7,458 nt of DNA from Flavobacteriaceae bacterium (GTDB lineage: Bacteria; Bacteroidota; Bacteroidia; Flavobacteriales; Flavobacteriaceae): assembly GCA_947472705.1 (NCBI GenBank), contig CANJDA010000108.1, positions 1-7,458 on the forward strand, written 5' to 3'. Below the pieces are notes generated by a model. It was not told where the DNA came from, ran no database searches, and worked only from the letters and a program-made list of their open reading frames with translations. Shown here in pieces: positions 1-5,295 of the stretch (positions are counted from its first letter, which is position 1; each line of letters starts with the position of its first letter). Position numbers and translations under genes: made by a program.

Positions 1-963
1 CAAAATTATGCTTTCCACTGTAGGTTCATCAAATCCAGTTGTTAAAATTCCAACAGATGTTAGAATAGCATCTTGAGTTTTTTTAAACCAATGTAATATT
101 TCCTTTCTATCTTCAACGGATGTTGTATTATCTAAATGTTTGATTGGATATCCAGCTTCTTTAAAAGTTTCATATACATACAATGATGTATTAATTCCAT
201 TATTAAAAATCAAGGTCTTTTTTCCTAATGATTTTTCTGTATAGGCATGCAAAAGTTTTTCTTGCATTACCATATTCATATATAAATCATCAGAAGATTT
301 TACTGTATAATCTCCATTAATTCCAACCTTCAAAGAAGTCAATCCAACATCATAACTATAAGTTGTAGCCTTGGCTAAAAAACCACTATCTATTAAAGAC
401 TGAATAGTATCTCCCACTATTAATTCATCATAATTTTGATGCATGGGCAACTTAATATTAGAGCTTAATGGTGTAGCTGTAACTCCAAGAATAAAGGATT
501 TTTTAAATTGACTAAACAGTTTTCGAAAAGAATTATAATGAGCTTCATCTATAATAACCAACCCCACATTATCTATCATTAATTTTTCATCATTAAGTCG
601 GTTTTTAAGTGTTTCAACCATAGCTACAAAACAAGAATATTCATCTTGATCGGGCAATTCCTTAATATTACTGTTAATGATTTTGTTTTTGACATCAAAA
701 CCTTTTAGCATTTTGGATGTTTGCTTGCAAAGCTCAATTCTATGAGTTAGCACTACAACTTTTTTATCATGCTTTGATAAATAACGCCTAACTATTTCTG
801 AAAAAATTACTGTTTTACCTCCACCAGTTGGCAATTGGTATAGTAAATGGTGATCGTTTGGGGCATTATCTAATCTTTCAAAAATTTTGTCAATATCGCC
901 TTTTTGGTAACCATAAAGTTCCTTTTTTTCTTCAATTTCGATGCTTAAATCTTTTTGAGTCAT
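1..963 (-). CDS. DEAD/DEAH-box superfamily 2 helicase (C-terminal part outside window)
   Basis: Reading the minus strand from an ATG at 963 gives 321 uninterrupted codons to the window edge, so the gene is partial at its 3' end. It encodes a nucleic-acid-stimulated ATPase of superfamily 2 (SSL2/RadD/type III Res-like). Visible motifs in order: a Q-motif-like YQ at residues 19-20, Walker A PTGGGKT at 45-51, motif Ia LTHRIEL at 72-78, Walker B DEAH at 139-142, motif III TATP at 162-165, and motif V ILTTGFDEP at 306-314. The arginine-finger motif VI lies beyond position 1. There is no nuclease or methylase domain in the visible part. The start is supported by the Q motif and Walker A lying at normal distances and by a TAnnTTTG element just upstream. 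It is likely a cytoplasmic DNA repair or DNA/RNA remodelling helicase. It could be a restriction subunit, but nothing next to it supports that. Confidence 0.93.
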   Translation of the reverse strand, partial: MTQKDLSIEIEEKKELYGYQKGDIDKIFERLDNAPNDHHLLYQLPTGGGKTVIFSEIVRRYLSKHDKKVVVLTHRIELCKQTSKMLKGFDVKNKIINSNIKELPDQDEYSCFVAMVETLKNRLNDEKLMIDNVGLVIIDEAHYNSFRKLFSQFKKSFILGVTATPLSSNIKLPMHQNYDELIVGDTIQSLIDSGFLAKATTYSYDVGLTSLKVGINGDYTVKSSDDLYMNMVMQEKLLHAYTEKSLGKKTLIFNNGINTSLYVYETFKEAGYPIKHLDNTTSVEDRKEILHWFKKTQDAILTSVGILTTGFDEPTVESIIL

Positions 964-982
964 GGCGATTGGTACAATTTTG

Positions 983-990
983 CAAAAGTA
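983..990 (-). promoter_or_regulatory. Bacteroidetes -7 element upstream of the helicase
   Basis: The minus strand reads TACTTTTG, an exact match to TAnnTTTG, about 20 bases before the helicase ATG. No good TTG -33 element is seen at 17-23 bases upstream. Transcription would start about 10-15 bases before the ATG. This suggests the helicase can be transcribed independently of the two genes upstream. Confidence 0.5.
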
Positions 991-1038
991 CATCTAAAAA
1001 AGAGTTATAGCACATTTTAAAGTTTAATTTACAGAAAA

Positions 1039-1554
1039 TTAATATTCAAATCGTTCTACAACTGCATTGAACTCATATTGATTGAACCAATTTTGATGTA
1101 TAACTTCGTCTTTTATAGCCACTACTCTATTTTGAAATTGATTTAATATTCCTTTTTCTATTAAAAAAGAAATTACTTGCTGGAAGGAATTAAGCATGCT
1201 TTTAAAAAACAATTCTTGTTTTATAACCTTTTCAGAAGAATAGGCTTGAGCAATTTCAAGGTTATATAGCATCAAATCAGCGACAATAAATTCATCTACA
1301 CCCAAAGTGATAAAATGTTTTATGAATTTTTGAGCAACAGAACGACGCATTTTTGATTTACGCCCTTTAATTGGAAAATATTCGTTGGAAATTTTAACTT
1401 TTGCTTCATCTGCCAGCTTTCCTTCATTAGGTTTGAAAACAAAGTCATAATAGATTTTTACATCACTAAACTTATGATACAATTCTATGATTTGTTCTTT
1501 CAATTGTTCATTATTGAGTTCTTCTAGGTATTTTTTTAAATCTCTTTTACTCAT
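1039..1554 (-). CDS. DUF6155-like conserved hypothetical protein
   Basis: This is a 171-residue soluble protein, rich in Lys, Glu and aromatic residues and predicted to be mostly helical, without signal peptide or membrane segment. It resembles the DUF6155 family as I remember it: an N-terminal SKRDLKKYLEEL helix, a YYDFVF motif at 35-40, and a basic EYFPIKGRKSKMRRS segment at 58-72 followed by a long helix. The family has no established function; the cluster of basic residues at 64-71 could contact nucleic acid, but that is only a guess. It starts 30 bases after the stop of the thioesterase gene on the same strand and ends 75 bases before the helicase, so it is probably co-transcribed with the former. 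The family assignment is from memory of sequence appearance, not a search. Confidence 0.82.
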   Translation of the reverse strand: MSKRDLKKYLEELNNEQLKEQIIELYHKFSDVKIYYDFVFKPNEGKLADEAKVKISNEYFPIKGRKSKMRRSVAQKFIKHFITLGVDEFIVADLMLYNLEIAQAYSSEKVIKQELFFKSMLNSFQQVISFLIEKGILNQFQNRVVAIKDEVIHQNWFNQYEFNAVVERFEY

Positions 1555-1584
1555 TTAACTTTTTATTTCTTTTAACTATTTTAG

Positions 1585-1974
1585 CTAATCGTTTATCCTG
1601 TCTTTTACATATTCAATTTTGGTTTTTCCATGAGGTGTTGGTTTGCCATTAACGTCAAGATTTACCATGGTGATACTGTCTATAGTAATAATAATATCTC
1701 TTGTCATCATATTGCGGACTTGACACTTTAATATTAGAGATGTATTACCAAATTTTATTACATCAATGCCTATTTCAACAATATCCCCTTGCTTTGCCGA
1801 ACTAACAAAATCAATTTCTGACATATGTTTAGTAACAATTTTATTATTTTGAAGTTGTATAACAGAATATAAAGCTAATTCTTCATCAATCCATGCTAAT
1901 AATCTACCTCCAAACAAGGTGCTGTTTGGATTTAAGTCTTCGGGTTTAACCCATTTTCTAGTATGAAATCTCAT
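1585..1974 (-). CDS. acyl-CoA thioesterase, hotdog fold (YciA-like)
   Basis: This is a 129-residue single hotdog-domain protein, the normal length for small YciA/BACH-type thioesterases, which hydrolyse acyl-CoA to free acid and CoA in the cytoplasm. The diagnostic N-terminal region is present: LNPNSTLFGGRLLAWIDEE at residues 14-32, with N17, the G22-G23 turn before the central helix, and acidic D30/E31 at the catalytic position. It is followed by the strand segment EIDFVSSAKQGDIVEIGIDV (53-72), typical of the family. Substrate chain length cannot be read from the sequence. The ATG at 1974 is supported by the promoter -7 element a short distance upstream and by the usual position of the first strand (RFHTRKWV). 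It is the first gene of the leftward block and stops with TAG 30 bases before the next gene. Confidence 0.92.
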   Translation of the reverse strand: MRFHTRKWVKPEDLNPNSTLFGGRLLAWIDEELALYSVIQLQNNKIVTKHMSEIDFVSSAKQGDIVEIGIDVIKFGNTSLILKCQVRNMMTRDIIITIDSITMVNLDVNGKPTPHGKTKIEYVKDRIND

Positions 1975-1990
1975 AAATATTTTTTTTAAA

Positions 1991-1998
1991 CAAACTTA
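1991..1998 (-). promoter_or_regulatory. Bacteroidetes -7 element for the thioesterase block
   Basis: The minus strand reads TAAGTTTG, an exact TAnnTTTG match, 16 bases before the thioesterase ATG. The sequence 17 bases further upstream is TTT rather than TTG, so the -33 box is weak. The leader would be only about 10 bases long and A-rich, with no Shine-Dalgarno sequence. This is probably the promoter of the thioesterase and DUF6155-like genes, possibly reading on into the helicase. Confidence 0.55.
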
Positions 1999-2244
1999 AT
2001 AATTTCATTTTCTATAAATGTCATTTTTGATAAATCATTAGCTTTAACTTTAATTTCCTAGTTTGTTAGAATAGAAACTTAGAAGCGCATTTTTTATTTT
2101 TTTCAACAACTAATTAAAATTTTTGTTAATAGTTTTAGAGTTGACTTTGCTATATACTTTAAAAGTATTGAAAACACTAGTGATTTTAAAATTATTAACT
2201 TTTAGTTTTTATCTTTTTGTTCAAGTCAATAATAGACAAAAAAG

Positions 2245-2274
2245 TTGGTTATTTGGCGGAAACATTTATATTTG
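2245..2274 (+). promoter_or_regulatory. Bacteroidetes sigma-A type promoter of the OmpA-family gene
   Basis: TTG at 2245-2247 (-33), a 19-base spacer and TATATTTG at 2267-2274 (-7) match the Bacteroidetes consensus TTG-N17-23-TAnnTTTG. Transcription would start near 2280, giving a roughly 35-40 base A/T-rich leader before the ATG at 2318. This is the best promoter in the window, consistent with a highly expressed outer-membrane protein. Confidence 0.75.
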
Positions 2275-2317
2275 CAGTGATTTAACATTTCATTAAATAA
2301 TTTAGAAATCATAGCGT

Positions 2318-3679
2318 ATGAAGAATTTCCTACTATTATTAATAACGCTTTTAAGTACAACATTAACTGTTGAGGCACAAAAAAAGAAAGATGACAAAAA
2401 ATCAGATAAAGAGCTAATAGCTGCTGAGACTGATAAAGAAATCGTTGGAGATACATACAACAGATGGTCTATTGAGTTTGATTTGGGTCAAAGTAAAGGA
2501 GCCAAACCATATTCTGACGGATATTATGCAAGTGATCCTGATAAGTTTTTAGGTGGATTTATGTTGAATCATTATGGTTTTGGTGTTAGACGTATGATTA
2601 GCCCAAAATTTGGTATTAAAACACATTTTTCATATGATGATATTAAAAACATGCCAGGTTCTGAAAGTAAACCTTTTAAACTACAACATCTTCAATTAAC
2701 TTTCGAAGGCGTTGTAAATGCTGTAAGATTATTTGAAATTCAAGATAATGCTAAACGATTTGGTTTATTATTTCATTTTGGTATTCAGGCTTCTCAAATG
2801 TCCCCAAAAATGAATACTGATGTTAGCAATAACAAAGGAAAGAAAGAATTAAACGGAGGTATCCTTGTTGGTCTTACTCCTGCTTATAGAATTTTCAATA
2901 ACGTGAGTCTTTATCTTGACGTTACTGTTAATTCAAATATTAGACAGCACTTTACTTGGGACGGAGCATATTCGCAAAGAAACAATAACTTAACCGGTAG
3001 TTTGTTTGAAACTTCATTAGGTCTATCTGTTGCTCTTGGTAGTAAAAAAATGCATGGTGACTGGGCACTTATTCAAGATAAGAAAGATAAAGAAATTGAT
3101 GGCTTGAATAAACGAGTTGGAGAAATTGAAACCTTGATGAATGATAGTGATAAAGATGGTGTTCCAGATTATTTAGATGCTGAAAATAATTCTATTGCTG
3201 GAGTTGCTGTTGATACCAAAGGAATAATGGTTGACAAAAACAACAATGGAGTTCCAGATGAGTTAGAAAAATATATTGATAAAACTATTACCAATAATAA
3301 CAATACTAACAATTCAACTATTACAACTGGAATGTTAGAACAATTAATCAATGACGGTTATGTTGCTGCTTACTTTGATGTAAACAGTCCACAACCTACT
3401 AACGCTTCTTCGGATAACATCGGATTCATCTTGAATTATTTGAAAAACAATCCTAACAAATCAGTTGAAATTACAGGATATGCTGATGAAATTGGAAATA
3501 CAGCATACAACAATAAAATTTCAACTGATAGAGCTCAAAATGTTAAAACTATCTTGAGTAAAGCTGGAATTAGTCCTTCAAGATTAACAATTGTTGGAAA
3601 TGGTGTTGATGATTCAGTAGATAAAAACTCAGAATATGCTAGACGTTTAGTACGTAAAGTTGTCTTCAAAATCAAATAA
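2318..3679 (+). CDS. OmpA-family outer-membrane protein with TSP3-type repeats
   Basis: This 453-residue secreted protein is predicted to anchor the outer membrane to peptidoglycan. Residues 1-20 form a signal peptide (MKNF, then a Leu-rich core, likely cleavage VEA/Q). A Lys/Asp-rich segment follows (22-45). Residues 48-240 have the alternating pattern of a beta-barrel and end in LGLSVALGSK. Residues 255-275 form a short charged helix. Two thrombospondin type 3-like calcium loops follow: DSDKDGVPD at 276-284 and DKNNNGVPD at 306-314. After an Asn/Thr-rich linker (324-336) comes a C-terminal OmpA domain (about 338-453). In that domain D390 and R405 sit 15 residues apart in GYADEIG...STDRAQNV, corresponding to the diaminopimelate-binding Asp and Arg of E. 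coli OmpA, and ARRLVRKVVF ends the domain. It is monocistronic, with its own promoter and terminator. Role as porin versus structural protein is not decidable. Confidence 0.95.
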   Translation: MKNFLLLLITLLSTTLTVEAQKKKDDKKSDKELIAAETDKEIVGDTYNRWSIEFDLGQSKGAKPYSDGYYASDPDKFLGGFMLNHYGFGVRRMISPKFGIKTHFSYDDIKNMPGSESKPFKLQHLQLTFEGVVNAVRLFEIQDNAKRFGLLFHFGIQASQMSPKMNTDVSNNKGKKELNGGILVGLTPAYRIFNNVSLYLDVTVNSNIRQHFTWDGAYSQRNNNLTGSLFETSLGLSVALGSKKMHGDWALIQDKKDKEIDGLNKRVGEIETLMNDSDKDGVPDYLDAENNSIAGVAVDTKGIMVDKNNNGVPDELEKYIDKTITNNNNTNNSTITTGMLEQLINDGYVAAYFDVNSPQPTNASSDNIGFILNYLKNNPNKSVEITGYADEIGNTAYNNKISTDRAQNVKTILSKAGISPSRLTIVGNGVDDSVDKNSEYARRLVRKVVFKIK

Positions 3680-3705
3680 TTGTTGACAATTAATTATTAA
3701 TAAGT

Positions 3706-3742
3706 AAAAAAAACCTCTGTTGAAAAGCAGAGGTTTTTTTTT
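3706..3742 (+). terminator. intrinsic terminator of the OmpA-family gene
   Basis: A perfect hairpin has the core CCTCTG (3714-3719) pairing with CAGAGG (3728-3733) around the 8-base loop TTGAAAAG. The stem is extended by A-tract/T-tract pairing to about 14 base pairs, and a run of nine T follows (3734-3742). It lies 27 bases after the stop codon of the OmpA-family gene, the expected position. Confidence 0.93.
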
Positions 3743-3749
3743 ATCTTTA
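3720..3749 (+). promoter_or_regulatory. candidate promoter of the 130-residue protein, overlapping the terminator
   Basis: TTG at 3720-3722, a 19-base spacer and TATCTTTA at 3742-3749 match TTG-N17-23-TAnnTTTG with only the last base of the -7 box deviating. The TTG lies in the loop of the preceding terminator, and the -7 box begins at the last T of its T-tract. The ATG at 3759 is only 9 bases further on, so the mRNA would be nearly leaderless. Confidence 0.45.
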
Positions 3750-3758
3750 AAATAAAAA

Positions 3759-4151
3759 ATGGAAGCAAGAGATACTCATGTTTTAGAACTTAGAGGAGAA
3801 ACTTTCGGAACTATCAATAATCAATCTTCTTTTGAAGAGGTTTTTCAAAACAAGACCCTTCGCCCTATTCTTAAATTACAGAATGATTTATTTATTCAGG
3901 TTTTTATTAATTATGCACTAAAACAAAAGAATGTCTTTTTTAGTCTTACACCTGAAAAAAAAATGGCTTATATTGAAAATGTGATTCAACGAGATATCAA
4001 GTTTAGAAATTCGTTAAAAGGGATGGTTATCGCATTATTTACTATAGAGGAATATGCTGAATATATTCAAAATTCTTCTAGTCTTAACAAACGTATGATG
4101 AATATGTTGATTGAACGACTCAAAAGTCAGCTTCAACTAATTGAAATTTAA
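3759..4151 (+). CDS. small conserved helical protein of unknown function
   Basis: This is a 130-residue cytoplasmic protein without signal peptide, membrane span or recognisable enzymatic motif. It is predicted to be nearly all helix: residues 25-52 (with the phrase NKTLRPILKLQNDLF), 64-87, 88-104 (KGMVIALFTIEEYAEY) and 108-127 (LNKRMMNMLIERLKSQ). I recognise the pattern as a flavobacterial conserved protein. I recall that relatives sometimes carry a glyoxalase label in databases, but no vicinal-oxygen-chelate metal ligands or repeats are visible here, so I do not adopt that name. The ATG at 3759 fits the short gap after the candidate promoter. The gene sits alone between two terminators, so it is probably monocistronic. 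Confidence 0.85.
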   Translation: MEARDTHVLELRGETFGTINNQSSFEEVFQNKTLRPILKLQNDLFIQVFINYALKQKNVFFSLTPEKKMAYIENVIQRDIKFRNSLKGMVIALFTIEEYAEYIQNSSSLNKRMMNMLIERLKSQLQLIEI

Positions 4152-4187
4152 ACAAAAATACCATCAATTACGATGGTATTTTTGTTT
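4150..4187. terminator. bidirectional terminator between convergent genes
   Basis: A 16-base-pair perfect inverted repeat (4150-4165 pairing with 4172-4187) surrounds the six-base loop AATTAC. Its T-rich arm (TATTTTTGTTTT on the plus strand, equivalent on the minus strand) can serve transcripts from both sides. The plus-strand gene's stop codon (4149-4151) overlaps the left arm. The minus-strand gene's last codons and its TGA (4164-4166) lie inside the hairpin. Confidence 0.88.
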
Positions 4188-4712
4188 TATAGTTAAAAAG
4201 GATTTATTTGAATCTATTAATTCCTTGATTATATCAACCCTCAATATTTCTAGAGTTTCGTATTGCAAATGCTTTGCCCAATTTGTTTGTAATAATACTT
4301 CTTTAATAAAATTAATGCGTTTAGCTGTATCGTTAGCATTCCTATATATCACTTTATTTAAAGTTGCCTCTGAATCTTTGTGATGAAAAGAAACTTCTTT
4401 GGTATCAAAATTAATTTTTATAAAAAACAATTTAGAAATGTCATCGTTAGGGTAAAAATCTGTCCAATAAGCAAATCCAATTTTAGAATGTTGGTTTTTA
4501 TAACCATCTTTTGACTGCAAGCGCCATCTACAATTTGCTGCTCTACCCCAATGATTTGAAATTCGGTACACGCCATCATTAGTAAAACTATAGTGACTAC
4601 CAGAAACACTTACATAATGAATTGTCAAATCTTTGATTACTTCAATATCTGCTTCTTGCCAAATGCAAAAGGTATGCTTGTGAAAGTTGGACTTATTATA
4701 TTCTTTATTCAA
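4164..4712 (-). CDS. conserved hypothetical protein, TTG start
   Basis: This is a 182-residue protein of unknown function with no signal peptide or membrane helix. It is rich in aromatic residues, His and charged residues. Notable segments are SGSHYSFTNDGVYRISNHWGR (within 37-57), AANCRWRL at 58-65, GFAYWTDFYPND at 79-90 and the strand-like FFIKINFDTKEVSFHHKD at 96-113, followed by a helical C-terminus. The first part looks like a mixed beta domain with Trp/Arg residues that could bind a ligand or nucleic acid, which is a guess. The start is a TTG at 4712: an in-frame TAA lies 6 bases upstream and the frame contains no ATG codon at all. It begins 14 bases after the stop of the membrane-protein gene and is therefore probably translated from the same mRNA. 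The C-terminal codons form one arm of the shared terminator. Confidence 0.78.
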   Translation of the reverse strand: MNKEYNKSNFHKHTFCIWQEADIEVIKDLTIHYVSVSGSHYSFTNDGVYRISNHWGRAANCRWRLQSKDGYKNQHSKIGFAYWTDFYPNDDISKLFFIKINFDTKEVSFHHKDSEATLNKVIYRNANDTAKRINFIKEVLLQTNWAKHLQYETLEILRVDIIKELIDSNKSFLTIKQKYHRN

Positions 4713-4726
4713 AAGATGTTACTAAT

Positions 4727-5218
4727 TTAATCTTCGTTTTCCTTTTCAGGTTCGCTACCAGTGTTAAGTGTAGTATTGTCATTTCTTATTTCTGTATGAA
4801 GTATTTCACCTCCTAATGTACCTGTTTCTTTAGCCAGAAAAACTGCTACCATAGCAATCAATAAGGCTAAAAAGGAAACAAGCTTTGCTTTACTATGATT
4901 TTTAACATTAGTATAAAGACCTAACAAAGAAACAACGCCTAAAACATATAAAACTAAAGCTAATTTTTCAGCCATTTCTTCATGTTCATGAATTATCTGT
5001 TTACCAATATTTGGCATTTCTTCAACTACTTCTTCTGCTCCTTCTCCAGTTCCCATACTGACAGCTGTAAAAATGGCTGTTACTATAAATAATACATAGG
5101 CGACGTTCTTAACAATATTGTTTTTCAAAACTATGCCTGTTAATAATATTCCGAATCCAAATATTGTCCCAATAATAGGGAAATGATTCACTAATAAGTG
5201 ATAATGTGCATCATTCAT
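4727..5218 (-). CDS. four-helix membrane protein, DUF2231-like, with His/Glu clusters
   Basis: This is a 163-residue integral inner-membrane protein. Four hydrophobic helices lie at about 14-31, 37-55, 86-103 and 112-129. The short loops 32-37 (KNNIVK) and 104-112 (NVKNHSKAK) are positively charged. By the positive-inside rule the N-terminus, the acidic middle loop and the C-terminus therefore face the periplasm. All the potential ligands are on that side: H5, H7 and H12 in AHYHLLVNHFPI, GEGAEE at 58-63, E66/E67, HEHEE at 77-81, and GGEILHTE at 136-143. The HxLLVNHFP start and the TG-GG-H ending resemble DUF2231-type membrane proteins, for which b-haem or metal binding has been suggested. That similarity is remembered, not searched. 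It has its own promoter, lies 77 bases downstream of the histidine kinase gene on the same strand, and probably heads a two-gene unit with the hypothetical protein that follows. Confidence 0.85.
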   Translation of the reverse strand: MNDAHYHLLVNHFPIIGTIFGFGILLTGIVLKNNIVKNVAYVLFIVTAIFTAVSMGTGEGAEEVVEEMPNIGKQIIHEHEEMAEKLALVLYVLGVVSLLGLYTNVKNHSKAKLVSFLALLIAMVAVFLAKETGTLGGEILHTEIRNDNTTLNTGSEPEKENED

Positions 5219-5243
5219 AATTATGTAATTTTAAGTGTTTCCT

Positions 5244-5273
5244 CAAAGGTATCTTAGATTTACCCATTTTTAA
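5244..5273 (-). promoter_or_regulatory. promoter of the four-helix membrane protein gene
   Basis: On the minus strand, TTA (5273-5271, a weak -33 box) is followed by a 19-base spacer and TACCTTTG (5251-5244), an exact TAnnTTTG -7 element. The leader to the ATG at 5218 would be about 20 bases. This implies transcription separate from, or additional to, the upstream two-component operon. Confidence 0.6.
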
Positions 5274-5274
5274 C

Positions 5275-5286
5275 TGATAATTATCA
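5275..5286. promoter_or_regulatory. Fur-box-like perfect palindrome
   Basis: TGATAATTATCA is a perfect 12-base palindrome abutting the -33 box of the membrane-protein promoter and 9 bases after the kinase stop codon. On the minus strand the extended sequence contains AATGATAAT, the core of the E. coli Fur consensus, and matches 13 of 19 positions by hand alignment. In AT-rich DNA such a match can arise by chance, so this is only a candidate operator. Confidence 0.3.
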
Positions 5287-5295
5287 TTAATTCGA

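Larger units (their letters stand above)
1975..2317. other. divergent intergenic region (343 bases)
   Basis: This stretch lies between the leftward thioesterase gene and the rightward OmpA-family gene. It contains the thioesterase -7 element (1991-1998) at one end and the OmpA-gene promoter (2245-2274) at the other. Between them is very AT-rich DNA with no plausible coding frame. A perfect palindrome ATACTTT-A-AAAGTAT occupies 2154-2168 and a second, CACTAGTG, occupies 2175-2182. No RNA gene was recognised. Confidence 0.7.

Noticed and set aside
1..963. Helicase as part of a restriction or phage-defence island
   Set aside because: No methyltransferase, nuclease, specificity subunit, integrase or repeat lies nearby, and the neighbours are a thioesterase and a DUF6155-like gene. 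The visible part fits a housekeeping SF2 helicase equally well.
828..1010. 60-residue plus-strand open frame
   Set aside because: It is antisense to the N-terminal helicase motifs including Walker A, has no homology-like composition, and is a shadow frame.
1018..1032. Short palindrome TTAAAGTTTAA after the DUF6155-like gene as a terminator
   Set aside because: It is a short, purely A/T stem except for one base, without a following T-tract, so it would not form a stable terminator.
2226..2456. 76-residue minus-strand open frame overlapping the OmpA-gene start
   Set aside because: It runs antisense through the promoter and signal-peptide region of a clear secreted protein gene. Its hydrophobic look comes from AT-rich antisense codons.
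3169..3351. Hydrophobic 60-residue minus-strand frame resembling a membrane peptide
   Set aside because: It is the antisense of the Asn/Asp-rich TSP3 and linker codons, which read as Leu/Val/Ile on the other strand.
4141..4383. 80-residue plus-strand frame after the small gene
   Set aside because: It begins at a TTG within the end of the preceding gene, crosses the terminator hairpin and is antisense to the 182-residue gene.
4418..4609. 63-residue hydrophobic minus-strand frame
   Set aside because: It overlaps the 182-residue gene on the same strand in another frame. A frameshifted relationship was considered, but the longer frame is continuous and coherent on its own.
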